Assembly: GCF_014201315.1 (NCBI RefSeq)
Contig: NZ_JACHDY010000001.1
Location: 558,001-622,000, forward strand
Direction: 5' to 3'
Length of the DNA: 64,000 bases
DNA from: Edaphobacter lichenicola
GTDB taxonomy: Bacteria; Acidobacteriota; Terriglobia; Terriglobales; Acidobacteriaceae
Each line of letters opens with the position of its first letter. The first letter of the stretch is position 1. Under the pieces are notes generated by a model that saw only the letters and a list, made by a program, of their open reading frames with translations, was not told the origin of the DNA and did no database searches. A program made the translations under genes and the position numbers. Below are positions 18,623-28,500 of this stretch, piece after piece.

Positions 18623-19278
18623 TGGGGAAGCCCCTTCTGAAAGTGCCTTCTCGCAAGGTTGGTGGAACCGTTGAGCAACAAGTTAAGCCCGAATGTGGCA
18701 GTTCCCAGAGTAACCTGTCCCAGCCCCAGCAAGCAATGATGAAAAATACCCGAGAAGCATTTCTCACACGAGACGATACGATTGCAAAACCGTGAATTCT
18801 TTTGTCGACAAGTCGCCTTTATGTCTCCAACTTGTCACGAAGAGGATACCTGTGGACAAAATAAGAATGGCGTCCACACTGCAACCTGCGGTATAAGGAG
18901 ACTTGAGCGTTTTTCTGGAACAGCGCGACATCGAGCCTGAGAAAATTCTCATTCAGCAACAACCGCCCATGCTGGAGGGACTCATCGATAGACGTACCTA
19001 CAAAATTGCTCCTGCACCTTCCGCCACCTCTTCCCCATGGACTCCAAACTGGTCTCGGGGGCAAAGCCAGGATCTGGTAAACATTGTCAAAGGGTTCCTC
19101 GATATCTGTTTTCGATATCTAAGATATCGCCACGATCAAGCCAACTCGTTCCCGATTTTGATCGTCCTACAGGGGGCACACTACCTGTAGAAACCAAGTT
19201 TCTATACCAAGGTAAGACGCGAGCGGCCATTCGCCAATCTCGATCTTGCACATAAAAAATAAGACACTGGGAGACCCT
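18623..19278. other. long divergent intergenic region of the exopolysaccharide group
   Basis: These 656 bases separate the divergent sugar transferase and UDP-glucose dehydrogenase genes and are visibly more AT-rich than the neighbours. Three GATATC palindromes lie within 28 bases (19101, 19114, 19123), and CTACAGG/CCTGTAG form a 7-bp inverted repeat further on (around 19168-19191). A 95-codon frame starting at TTG 18903 is open but has no recognisable family; it could be a remnant. I read the region mainly as regulatory. Confidence 0.45.
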
Positions 19279-20697
19279 ATGAGTGATTCGATTCACATTG
19301 CAGTCGTCGGTTCCGGCTATGTCGGATTAGTAGCTGCTGTTTGTTTTGCAGAGATGGGTCACAGCGTCGTATGCGTGGATAATGACCAGAAAAAAGTATC
19401 CGCCTTGCAAGCGGGAGAGAGCCTGATTCACGAGAAGTATCTGCCTGAGCTTCTCCAGCGGTATCGCAACGCCAGGGTACGTTTCACCACCGACCTCTCC
19501 GCCGCCACGCGCGAAGCCCAGGCCATCTTCATCGCGGTGGGCACACCCCAGAGCGAGACAGGAGATGCCGACCTGTCCTACGTCGAAGCCGTTGCCAGTG
19601 AGATTGCGCGTTCGATCACCACCTATAAGGTCATCGCCGAAAAGAGCACCGTTCCCGTCTACACCAACGAATGGATTCGCAGGGTGATGGAGCGCAACGG
19701 CGTCTCCCGGGAGATGTTCGATGTCGTCTCCAACCCCGAGTTCCTGCGCGAAGGAACAGCCGTCGCCGACTTCCTCCATCCCGATCGAATCGTAGTAGGA
19801 ACCGATAGCGACCGCGCCGCCGAGATCATGTCGAAGATCTACGAGCCCTTGACCACAGGCAGGTACTACGCCAAGGCAGGAGCGATCGACGGATCCTGCA
19901 ATCACGACACTCCACCGCCTCTGCTGCGCACCTCCACAAAGAGCGCCGAGATCATCAAGCATGCCTCCAACGCCTTCCTCGCCCTCAAGATCTCCTTCAT
20001 CAACGCCGTCTCCAATCTCTGCGAGGCCGCAGACGCCGACGTCGAACAGGTAGCCCAGGGCATGGGCCTCGACAACCGCATCGGTCCAAGATTTCTGCGG
20101 CCCGGCATCGGCTATGGTGGATCCTGCTTCCCGAAGGATGTCGCTGCATTTCGCTCCGTCGCCGAGCAGCTCGGAGTCAACTTTGCTCTCCTCACCGAAG
20201 TCGAAAACATCAATGCCGATCAGAAGCGGCGATTCCTCAGCAAGGTCCGTTCCGCGCTCTGGACGCTCCGCGGCAAAAAACTCGGTGTACTCGGCCTCGC
20301 CTTCAAAGGCGGAACCGACGACATACGCGACTCTCCCGCAATAGATCTGGTCCGAATGTTGATTGAGGAGGGTTGCTCCATCCGCGCCTTCGATCCCGCC
20401 GCCATGCAACGCGCGCAACAGATACTCCCGGAGGGACCGGAGATTCAATACGCCTCCGACCCCTACGACGCTTCGAACGATGTAGACGCCCTCCTGATCC
20501 TCACAGACTGGTCGGAGTTTGCCCGTCTCGATCTTCAGCGTCTCAGCGCGGCAATGCGCTTTCCCATCATCCTCGATGGCCGCAATCTCTATGATCCAGA
20601 ACTGATGCTGGAAAATGAGATTACTTATTTCAGCGTAGGCAGACCCACACGACATCACACCGAGGAGCTCGCAGCCGTCGCCTCTCGCTCTCGATAA
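19279..20697 (+). CDS. ugd: UDP-glucose 6-dehydrogenase
   Basis: From ATG 19279 (GGGAG upstream) the product has 472 residues. The N-terminal Rossmann motif is VVGSGYVGLVAAVCFAEMGH (about 9-28). The helix connecting the two halves holds KHASNAFLALKISFINAVSNLCE (about 227-250), and the catalytic cysteine is C283 in GIGYGGSCFPKD. The C-terminal UDP-binding domain contains LGLAFKGGTDDIRDSPAIDLV. It oxidises UDP-glucose twice with NAD to UDP-glucuronate. It is followed after 125 bases by the UDP-glucuronate decarboxylase gene on the same strand, so the two give a UDP-xylose route. The frame opens 11 codons earlier at 19246, without support. All catalytic residues are present. Confidence 0.95.
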   Translation: MSDSIHIAVVGSGYVGLVAAVCFAEMGHSVVCVDNDQKKVSALQAGESLIHEKYLPELLQRYRNARVRFTTDLSAATREAQAIFIAVGTPQSETGDADLSYVEAVASEIARSITTYKVIAEKSTVPVYTNEWIRRVMERNGVSREMFDVVSNPEFLREGTAVADFLHPDRIVVGTDSDRAAEIMSKIYEPLTTGRYYAKAGAIDGSCNHDTPPPLLRTSTKSAEIIKHASNAFLALKISFINAVSNLCEAADADVEQVAQGMGLDNRIGPRFLRPGIGYGGSCFPKDVAAFRSVAEQLGVNFALLTEVENINADQKRRFLSKVRSALWTLRGKKLGVLGLAFKGGTDDIRDSPAIDLVRMLIEEGCSIRAFDPAAMQRAQQILPEGPEIQYASDPYDASNDVDALLILTDWSEFARLDLQRLSAAMRFPIILDGRNLYDPELMLENEITYFSVGRPTRHHTEELAAVASRSR

Positions 20698-20822
20698 GGA
20701 TTTCAGCCAAGGACTTTTAGCCAAGTCCCCGTTCCGATGTATTGAAATATCTTGTGCGCGATCCGGTTGGTCTCCCTCAGGCAGCCACCGGACCTCGCAT
20801 CTGAAGGAGATCTGAGGGAGAT

Positions 20823-21788
20823 ATGAACGCCAAAAGAGTTCTTGTAACAGGAGCAGCAGGCTTTCTCGGTTCACACCTGTGCGACTCCCTGCTGCACGCA
20901 GGAAACACCGTCCTCGGTGTCGACAACCTGAGCACAGGCAACCCCGCCAACCTCGCTCACCTGCGCAACGAGTCCCGCTTCGACTTCGAGCGCCTCGATA
21001 TCTGCCAGCCCTTCGACCCAGGCAAAGTCGACTACATCTTCAACTTCGCATCCCCCGCAAGCCCTTTGGACTATGCCCGCCTCGGCGTGGAGACCCTGCT
21101 CGTCGGCTCGGCCGGAACCATCAATACCCTCGAAATTGCAAAGAAGTATCACGCCGGCTACCTGCACGCCTCTACCTCCGAGTGCTACGGCGACCCGGAG
21201 GTTCATCCTCAAACCGAGACCTACTGGGGACACGTCAATCCCATCGGCCCGCGCTCGGTCTACGACGAAGCCAAGAGATTCTCCGAGGCCGCCGTCATGG
21301 CCTATCACCGCTACCATCGCGTCAACTCCCACCTCGTGCGAATCTTCAATACGTACGGGCCACGGTTACAAATCAACGATGGCCGCGTCATCTCCAACCT
21401 CATGTCTCAGGCCCTGCGCGGCGAGCCGCTCACCATCTACGGCGACGGCATGCAGACCAGAAGCTTCTGCTACGTCTCGGATCTGATCGCAGGCATCCTC
21501 GCACTCGCAGACTCCAGCGAGCATCTCCCCGTCAACATAGGCAATCCTGAGGAGTGGACCATCCTGAGTTGTGCCGAAGAGATCCTCAAGCTCATCGGAT
21601 CCGACCAGAAGATCGTCTTCAAACCGCTGCCCCAGGACGATCCCACCCGCCGCAGGCCGGACATCAGTAAGGCGATCAGCCTTCTCGGATGGACCCCAAA
21701 GATCCAACTGCGTCAGGGACTCGAGATGTCCTTGGCCTACTTCCAAGAGCACATCGAAACTGGGCTGGTTCAAAACTCGCAGGCATGA
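20823..21788 (+). CDS. UDP-glucuronate decarboxylase (UDP-xylose synthase)
   Basis: This 321-residue short-chain dehydrogenase/reductase of the extended type has the NAD-binding motif GAAGFLGSH (10-18). STSECYG (117-123) and Y147xxxK151 (SVYDEAK) form the catalytic set, followed by RIFNTYGPR and GDGMQTRSFCYVSDL, which are typical of UXS. SECYGDPEVHPQTE is the UXS signature distinguishing it from dTDP-glucose dehydratases. It converts UDP-glucuronate to UDP-xylose with bound NAD. GGGAGAT precedes the ATG. It lies downstream of UDP-glucose dehydrogenase, and the pairing supports a xylose-containing surface polysaccharide. A 7-bp hairpin (21784-21803) overlaps the stop codon. Confidence 0.93.
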   Translation: MNAKRVLVTGAAGFLGSHLCDSLLHAGNTVLGVDNLSTGNPANLAHLRNESRFDFERLDICQPFDPGKVDYIFNFASPASPLDYARLGVETLLVGSAGTINTLEIAKKYHAGYLHASTSECYGDPEVHPQTETYWGHVNPIGPRSVYDEAKRFSEAAVMAYHRYHRVNSHLVRIFNTYGPRLQINDGRVISNLMSQALRGEPLTIYGDGMQTRSFCYVSDLIAGILALADSSEHLPVNIGNPEEWTILSCAEEILKLIGSDQKIVFKPLPQDDPTRRRPDISKAISLLGWTPKIQLRQGLEMSLAYFQEHIETGLVQNSQA

Positions 21789-22040
21789 GAGGTTCTTCTC
21801 ATGAAAAGCCGAGCAGGAAGTCTCTATGCAAAAGAAAGAACTTAGATCTGCACCTGCGGAACAAGTGCTCTGGGTTCAATGTTAATTTTTCGAGTAATTT
21901 AGTCGCTGTAAGCGACGCTCGATGAGCACTTACCGCAAAATTATAGGCAGCAGATCCGGTAACTTTTTCGTCTGGAGATCATCTCGAATGGTGGGAAGAT
22001 CTTCTCAATTGAGCGACCGACCTCTGTGCTGGAGAGACTC

Positions 22041-22814
22041 ATGAAGCGAGTTACTGAAGAAAGCACCTCCCCGAACGTCATCAAAGTGATTGTGGCCAAC
22101 CTGCCCATTATGCTCTGCGAACTGTTGCAGAACGCCTTTGAAGCCGTTCCCGACATCCAGATCATTGCCCCGGTCAACGACGTCCAGCATCTTCTCCATC
22201 CGGCCAGGCCCCTCCCGGTCGACGTCATCCTCATCGGCTCTTCCCGGATGGAGTCCAGGATGGAGAACACGCACGGCGCCGTCTCCATCCTCCAATCCCT
22301 TCCCGAGTTCTACAAAAATGCCCGCGTCGTCGTCCTCACGCAGGATCCCGACTACGCCGAAGTCATCTCCTTGTTTCGTGCCGGAGCCAAAGGGATCTTC
22401 GGCAGCGCCGACCTGCGCTTCGAGCTCCTCTGCAAGTGCATCCGATGCGTTCACCAGGGGCAGATCTGGGCAAAAAACGAGCTGCTCGCCCACCTGGTCT
22501 CCTCCCTCTCTCACCCCAGGTCAACCAACGTCATCGACCGCCACGGCAAGCCTCTGCTCACCACCCGCGAGCAGCAGGTTCTGCATCTTCTCTCGGACGG
22601 CCTCAGCAACTCCGAGCTGGCAACCGTGCTCAAGCTCAGCGAACACACCATCAAAAACCACCTCTTCCGCATCTACGACAAGCTTGGCGTCTCCAACCGT
22701 ATGGAGGCCGTCCTCTACGCCCTCACCCCTCGCGACGTGCACCACCCCCCGGTACAAAATCGCCCCACCCACCCAGCAGCCTCCAACAAAATCGCAATCA
22801 TCAAAACCGCCTAG
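22041..22814 (+). CDS. LuxR/NarL-type regulator with atypical receiver domain
   Basis: From ATG 22041, with CTGGAGAG four to five bases upstream, the product has 257 residues. The N-terminal domain (about 13-140) follows the NarL receiver fold. The acidic-pocket positions read VAN (N20) instead of DD, and the phospho-acceptor position is G66 in DVILIGSS instead of Asp, so normal phosphorylation is not expected. AGAKGIF retains the conserved lysine region. The C-terminal LuxR helix-turn-helix is LTTREQQVLHLLSDGLSNSELATVLKLSEHTIKNHL (about 172-207), complete and presumably DNA-binding. It lies downstream of the nucleotide-sugar genes and may control them. The frame also allows a start at 22026. 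Confidence 0.88.
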   Translation: MKRVTEESTSPNVIKVIVANLPIMLCELLQNAFEAVPDIQIIAPVNDVQHLLHPARPLPVDVILIGSSRMESRMENTHGAVSILQSLPEFYKNARVVVLTQDPDYAEVISLFRAGAKGIFGSADLRFELLCKCIRCVHQGQIWAKNELLAHLVSSLSHPRSTNVIDRHGKPLLTTREQQVLHLLSDGLSNSELATVLKLSEHTIKNHLFRIYDKLGVSNRMEAVLYALTPRDVHHPPVQNRPTHPAASNKIAIIKTA

Positions 22815-23164
22815 GCCCATATCCGGCTTCCTGACCCTGAGCGAAGTCGAATAGGGAAGGATCCAAGAGCTGGCCAAGCCCGTATCAGGTTTTTGCTGTC
22901 ATCCTGAGCGCAGCGAAGGATCCCGACCTGCGAGCCGAGCGAGCGAGGTGACATATGCTAGCTGGACTCCGTACTGCCCAAGCCGCTCGTCCCTCTCCAC
23001 CAGCCTTCCTCGAGTCCAGCGCCGCTGGGTCTTCCCCGGTAGCCGGTGATACACTAGGTTTTAGGTTTAGGTGCGAACGCCGCAAGGCGCGAGGACTCAT
23101 GCACCGATCCCAAACATTCTCCGGAGATCAACTCTCCGGGCTCAAGAGGTAGCAAGCAGCTCCG
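22815..23164. other. intergenic region with short repeats and a structured leader
   Basis: A 350-base gap. Its first part holds two short dispersed repeats: GACCCTGAGCGAAGTCGAAT (22834-22853) and a TCATCCTGAGCGCAGCGAAGG copy (22899-22919). The last 100 bases before secG form hairpin-prone sequence: GGTGC/GCACC closing an inner CGCC-GCAA-GGCG hairpin, then CTCCGG ... CTCCGGG. No known riboswitch consensus was recognised. Confidence 0.5.
22834..22926. repeat. short dispersed repeats of the TCATCCTGAGCG type
   Basis: Two adjacent short repeat units: CTGACCCTGAGCGAAGTCGA near 22831-22850 and CTGTCATCCTGAGCGCAGCG near 22896-22915, continuing AAGGATCCCGA. The same units occur at 37193-37249 and 59984-60077. 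They read through no gene and carry no coding sense. Confidence 0.7.
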
Positions 23165-23464
23165 ATGGTTATTCTTCTCGTCATCATTCACGTTATCGTC
23201 TGTCTCTTTCTCATTGGCGTAGTCCTCCTGCAGCAGGGCAAGTCCGCCGACCTCGCCGGAGCCTTCGGTGGCCAGGGATCCCAGACCGCCTTCGGTCCCC
23301 GCGGCGCAGCCAATCTCCTCACCAAGCTCACCACCTACTCGGCCATCGTCTTCATGCTGACCTCCATCGGCCTCACCATCCTGCTCTCGCGCGCCAGCGG
23401 CGACCACTCCGTCCTCTCCGGCACCGCCCACCCCACCAGCCAGACGACACCCGCCAAGAAGTAG
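23165..23464 (+). CDS. secG: preprotein translocase subunit SecG
   Basis: This 99-residue protein has two membrane helices (about 2-22 and 55-77) joined by the conserved loop [27 protein letters not shown], the SecG signature. It is the non-essential third subunit of the SecYEG channel and helps SecA cycling. The C-terminal tail after residue 78 is short and polar. In many bacteria secG follows tpiA; here it stands alone after a LuxR regulator, with a 350-base leader. A strong terminator follows 18 bases after the stop, so it is a single-gene unit. Confidence 0.95.
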   Translation: MVILLVIIHVIVCLFLIGVVLLQQGKSADLAGAFGGQGSQTAFGPRGAANLLTKLTTYSAIVFMLTSIGLTILLSRASGDHSVLSGTAHPTSQTTPAKK

Positions 23465-23481
23465 CTCTTCGATCTTCAGAG

Positions 23482-23511
23482 ATGCGCAGGCCTTGGGCTT
23501 GCGCATTTTTC
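23482..23511 (+). terminator. rho-independent terminator of secG
   Basis: ATGCGCAGGC and GCTTGCGCAT form a 10-bp stem (one G-T wobble) with a 5-base loop, followed by TTTTTC. This is a classical intrinsic terminator between secG and the MBL hydrolase gene. Confidence 0.85.
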
Positions 23512-23548
23512 ATTCCCAAAAGCTCTCCCCGCTGAAGGCTCAAACACC

Positions 23549-24181
23549 ATGATCCACGAGATTCTCCCCGTCGGCCCGCTGCAATGCAACTGCTCCATCC
23601 TCGGAGACGAAACCTCCCACGAGGCCATCGTCGTCGACCCCGGCGACGACATCCCCCGAATCATGGCCGTCTTAGCCACTCACAACCTCACCGTCAAAAA
23701 GATCGTCATCACTCACGCCCACATCGACCACATCGCCGGAGCCCATCGCCTCAAGCAGCTCACCGGAGCCCCCATCCTCTACAACCAGCACGACCTCCCT
23801 CTGGTCAAGATGATGGACATTCAGGCAGGCTGGCTCGGAATCCCCACCCCCACCGTCCAAGCCCCCGACGACACCCTCGAGGACGGCAAGCTCATCGCCG
23901 TCACCGGCCTCACCGGCTCCATCCTCCACACCCCTGGCCACACCGAAGGCAGCGTCTGCCTCTACCTCCCCGCCCAATCCCTCCTCCTCGCCGGCGACAC
24001 CCTCTTCGCCGGTACCGTCGGCCGCACCGACCTCCCCGGGGGCGACATGCGCAAGCTCCTGGCCTCCATCCACGACCGCCTTCTCACCCTGCCCGACGAG
24101 GTCACCGTCATCCCCGGGCACGGCTCCAGAACAACAATCGGCGCAGAGCGAGACTCCAATCCATTTCTGCAAAAGCAATAA
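23549..24181 (+). CDS. metallo-beta-lactamase-fold hydrolase (glyoxalase II-like)
   Basis: This 210-residue single-domain protein has a complete MBL metal site: THAHIDH with H56, H58, D60 and H61, then HTPGHTEGS, AGDTLFAGTVGRTDLPGGD (bridging Asp), and IPGHGSRT as the last histidine. GDTLF...GRTDLPGGD is typical of the glyoxalase II/YcbL group, which hydrolyses thioesters such as S-lactoylglutathione. The C-terminal substrate-binding domain of true GloB is missing, as in YcbL. It is soluble, with no signal peptide. It is separated from secG by a terminator and converges with the aminotransferase gene. Confidence 0.9.
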   Translation: MIHEILPVGPLQCNCSILGDETSHEAIVVDPGDDIPRIMAVLATHNLTVKKIVITHAHIDHIAGAHRLKQLTGAPILYNQHDLPLVKMMDIQAGWLGIPTPTVQAPDDTLEDGKLIAVTGLTGSILHTPGHTEGSVCLYLPAQSLLLAGDTLFAGTVGRTDLPGGDMRKLLASIHDRLLTLPDEVTVIPGHGSRTTIGAERDSNPFLQKQ

Positions 24182-24235
24182 AAACAATCGCTTACATAAA
24201 ACATTCAATGTACAGCTTTACACGCATCGCATGAA

Positions 24236-25414
24236 CTAGTAACTACCGTGGTTCCATCCAATTACCCTTTTGATTCTCGAAATCCCCCCTGCAAACCCCT
24301 CCGTCGATCCCAGCAGACTCACCACCACCCGCCCAGCTTCACCGATCCCATAAAAGCTCCCCGGATGCACGATCACTCCTGCCTCCCGTAACAACCACCC
24401 CGCAACATCCCCCTCGCCGAGCCTCTGAGGCAGCCGCAAAATCGCACTCCACCCAGCCTCCACCCTCAGCACCTCAACCCCACCTCCAACCGCAAGCCCC
24501 AGATTCCCCCTCACCCGCTCCAGAATCTGCCCCTGAATCCCCCGCCTCTCCGCCAGCCAAACCGGCAGCGCCCGCTGCATCGGCGCGTTCACCGACAGAA
24601 AGGTATCCGCAACCACCTCCAGCCGCTCCATTGCCCGCCGTCGATCCCCCACCGGCCCCAGCCCCACGATCCACCCAACCTTCATCTGCGGCAGCCCTGC
24701 AATCTTGCTCATCCCGCTCAGCACAAACGTCAGCACCGGGTGCGGACCCACTGCAAAGCTCCCCAGCCTCCCCCCCTCCTCCAGCGGATAGTCCAGAAAC
24801 ACCTCATCCACGATCAGCGCCAGTCCATGCCGCGCACAGATCTCCTCCAGCCGCCCCCGCTCCCCCGCCCCCGTAGCGTGCCCCGTCGGATTATTCGGAT
24901 GCACCACAACCACAGCCTTTGTCCGCGGCCCAATCCGGCGCTCGAGCTCCGCAAAGTCGATCCACCATCCATAGTCATAGAACAACGGATAAGGCCTCAG
25001 CCGCACATCCTCCAGATCCGCCAGAAAATCGAACAGCGGATAGCTCGGCCGCGCCACCAGCACCTCATCGCCCGCGTCGCACAGCAGCCGAAACAGATAC
25101 CCATACCCCTCACTCGTACTGGTAGTCAGCACCACGCTGTCCGGATCGACATCGGCCCGATGCCCACCGTAGTACCCCGCCACCGCCTCTCGCGCAAACC
25201 GCATCCCCCGCGGATCAGGGTCGTACGTCATAGCCTCTCGGCTCGCCAGCGGTGCAAGAACAGCCCCCGCGTCATAATCAAACCCACACACCGTAGGGTT
25301 CGACACCGTCAGGTCCACCAGCTCCCGTCCGGCCGCCCGCGTCTCGCGAATCGCAGCCGCGAACCCACTCTCCCCCACATCCCAACCTGTCCGCGCCGAA
25401 AACCGATAGCTCAC
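24236..25414 (-). CDS. PLP-dependent aminotransferase, class I/II
   Basis: This 392-residue fold-type I enzyme has the family motifs YYGGHRADVDPDSVVLTTSTSEGYGYL, ARPSYPLFDFL and HPNNPTGHATG (Asn contacting PLP). IVDEVFLDYP holds the ring-nitrogen aspartate D203, and the Schiff-base lysine is K237 in SGMSKIAGLPQMKVGW. It is cytosolic. The C-terminal part lacks the clear substrate arginine context that would identify an aspartate or tyrosine enzyme, so the amino donor is left open. The gene is isolated between a convergent MBL gene and the TonB-dependent receptor on the same strand, 126 bases upstream. A terminator for the receptor lies between them. Confidence 0.9.
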   Translation of the reverse strand: MSYRFSARTGWDVGESGFAAAIRETRAAGRELVDLTVSNPTVCGFDYDAGAVLAPLASREAMTYDPDPRGMRFAREAVAGYYGGHRADVDPDSVVLTTSTSEGYGYLFRLLCDAGDEVLVARPSYPLFDFLADLEDVRLRPYPLFYDYGWWIDFAELERRIGPRTKAVVVVHPNNPTGHATGAGERGRLEEICARHGLALIVDEVFLDYPLEEGGRLGSFAVGPHPVLTFVLSGMSKIAGLPQMKVGWIVGLGPVGDRRRAMERLEVVADTFLSVNAPMQRALPVWLAERRGIQGQILERVRGNLGLAVGGGVEVLRVEAGWSAILRLPQRLGEGDVAGWLLREAGVIVHPGSFYGIGEAGRVVVSLLGSTEGFAGGISRIKRVIGWNHGSY

Positions 25415-25484
25415 CCTCCCATGCTAATCGGTCAGCTAACCCGGCCCGCTCCATCAATCGAATCCAAACTAATTCCGCCACCCA

Positions 25485-25517
25485 CAAACAAAAGCGAGCG
25501 ACGCAATCGCATCGCCC
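25485..25517 (-). terminator. terminator after the TonB-dependent receptor
   Basis: Reading the minus strand, GGGCGATG and CGTCGCTC pair (two wobbles) around a six-base loop, followed by GCTTTTGTTTG. It begins 24 bases beyond the receptor stop codon. Confidence 0.65.
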
Positions 25518-25540
25518 GCCCACGTTTTACTGCACCCAAC

Positions 25541-28500
25541 TTAGAACAGGATTCGTCCTCCAAGCTGGATCACCCGCATCCCCGACCCCTGTGGCGTAAG
25601 GGTCTGTGCAGAGATCACGCCAAAGGTGCTCGGATTGTTCAGCACCGCCCCGGGATTGCCCAGGTTGACGAAGTTGAAGACGTTGGTCGCCTCGCCGCGA
25701 AACTGGAACTTCACGCGTTCGAAGATGCCAAAATCACGGAAGATCGCCGCGTCGACGTCCTTGTACCCAGGGCCGCTTATCGAGTTCGGGCTCACCGTGC
25801 CATCGACATTTCCTGCTCCGGTGCCCGCAGAGCATCCCGCCGAACCCACCCTGCAGTACGCGCTCGTATCGAACCACTGTGTCTTCTCTTTCGCGCGCGA
25901 CCCACTGAAGATGTTCGTCCGCTCCATCTTGCCGGGAACAAGGTTAGGCCGATCGTTGGTGTCTCCATCCATATTGTCGTCGCTGCCGCTAGTGATATTG
26001 AATGGCACCCCGCTCCGCATCGTAACAATGGCGGAGATGGACCATCCATTCAGCAGGTTCTGAACCACCCGGTTGGATTTGCCGAAGTAATCCGGCTTCC
26101 AGACAGCCGCAATCACCGCCTGATGACGCTGGTCGCTATCCGTCCGCTGCCGTTCCAGCCCAAGATTATAGTAATCCTCAGGCATAGTCGCGCCGCTGTT
26201 GCCAATGTTGCCCGTCGTCTGCAGCGAAGCACTCGACAGCGCCTTGCTGAACACATAAAACCCATTGACGCTGATGTGGTTGCTCAGACGTTTTTCCACC
26301 GTCACCTGCAGGCCCTGGTAGTTCGTGTTTTGTCCGTCCTCGATCACATACGCATTGCTGATGTACTTCGAGCCCACCGCTGGATTCGCGCACGCTGTTC
26401 CCTTTCCGAACGGAAGCGCGTCAAAAGGCCGACGGCAGTTGTAGTTGGTCGTCGTGTTCATCGCAGGGTTCGCAGTGTTGTAGATCGGCGCATTCGCATC
26501 GATGTACAAAGGCAGCTTCCGGCTGAAGGCTCCCACGTAGTTGATGCTGATCGCAAGATCCTTGGTGAACTGCTGCTGCACGCCAAAGTTGGCCTGAATG
26601 TTATACGGCCAGCGCATCCCCTCTTGTAGGAACACCAGCGACGCCGGAGACACATACCGTGGATTCGTCTTGTCGTAGAGATACGGAAACGGCGAAGTGC
26701 AACCCTGGAAGTCCTGGCAGTCGGTCGAGTAGATATGCTGCAGGCTGGTCACATGGCTGAAGGCCGCCGTCTCTCTCACCGCAAACGGTTGGAAGTTTTG
26801 CGGCAGCATCCACTCATTGCCTCCGATGGTGTCGAAGAACAACCCGGCGCCGCCATGGAAGACCGTCTTGCCGTCACGATACGGGTTGAATGCAAAACCG
26901 ACACGCGGCGAAACATGGTTGTAGTTCGTGCCGACACCGCTCTGCGGCACCCCCGGATCTCCAGGAAACAACTGTCCCAGAATCGCATTCGGTGAGACCG
27001 TGGACTGCACACCCGGCTTGAAGATCGCATACCGGCGCTGCGTATCGGTCGGGGCCGTCTGCACGTCATAGCGCAGCCCAAGGTTCAGGGTCAGCTTCGG
27101 AGTAATCCGCCAATCGTCCTGCCCGAAGATCCCATAGTTCCAGTAGTTGGCATTCGCATCATCGGGCGAGTCCTGACCCATCGAATTCGGATGCCCGATC
27201 AAAAAGTCAGCGATCGCCGCTCCAGTCTTCACATAAGTAGCCTGCCCGACTGCGGTGGTAGGAACCGCGGAGCTCGTGAAGCTGAACGTGCCGTAGTTAT
27301 TCAGCAGCGTCTCCAGCCGATCTTTCTCCAGATAGATCTCGCCGCCCACAAAGATCGAGTGCTTCCCTCTGGTCGTGTTGAAGACATCCCGCAGGCCGTA
27401 CACGTTATCGCCTGCAACCGGACCGCTGATCGCGTTCGCAAGATGAAAGAAGTTAGCCACGTTGATATCCGGCAACGAAGGCGTCCCCTGCACATTCAGG
27501 TCCGAGCCATAAGCCGCCAGCGAAGTTCCCGGCGTGCTGTTGCGCCCGGCAAGCATACGCGTATAGCTCAGCCACACCTGGTTCACCGACCGCGCCGAGA
27601 CCGTCCAGACATCGCTCACGTTGGCCGTCTGCTGCCGGTACACATAGTTGTTCACCGCCCATCCCGGCAGATTCGAGCCATTAGGAAGATTGCTCTGCGC
27701 TCCATTCGACTGGAAGTAGTCAAGCGTAAGCCGATGCGCCGCCGTCAACTGCTGATCGCCTTTGATCAGAAACTCGTCGGTCTGATTCGGCAGCCCTTCG
27801 TTTCCGATAAACCGGTTGTCCGTCCGCCCCGGCGATGGCATCGGGACATTCTTCGCCAGCACCGCCGCGGCCACAGGATCAGGATGATAGTTCGGATCGA
27901 GATCGAGACGATTGCCCGGCACCGGCTTGTGCGTCACAGGATCGCAGACGATAAACCTTCCCCCGTAAGCCGTCACTGATTTATCCGCGGCAGACAACGG
28001 CGTCGCACACGCGCCCAGCCCCGTCGCAATCGTTGTGGACGTAGGAAGATTCTCGGAGAAGTTGCCAGCACGCTGAAGAGCATCCGGAACAACCGTATTG
28101 AAGTTGACCGGACTCACTTGTCTCAACCCCGCATAGCTGCCGAAGAAGAACGTCTTGTCCTTAACGATCGGGCCGCCCAGAGTCGCGCCAAATCGATTGA
28201 TGTGCAGCGGCGTCCTCGTCGTCTGCAGCCACGCGTTCGAGTTGAAGTTCGTCTCCTGATGAAATTCGAAGACCGAACCATGTATCTGATTTGTGCCCGA
28301 CTTGGTCAGCACCGAGACCACACCCGCTCCCGTGCGTCCATACTCCGCGCTGAAGTTGCTCGTCTGAACCGCAAACTGATCGATCGCATCCGGGTTCGGC
28401 AGAACGTTGCCGGTATTGCGCACACCGGTCATATTCAATCCACCATCGAGATAGTAGGTCACCTGTCCCACCATGTTGTCGGAGGAGCCGTTGATGATCA

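Noticed and set aside
19327..20874. 515-residue minus-strand frame opposite UDP-glucose dehydrogenase
   Set aside because: Antisense of a confirmed enzyme; no motif, and the composition follows codon positions of the real gene.
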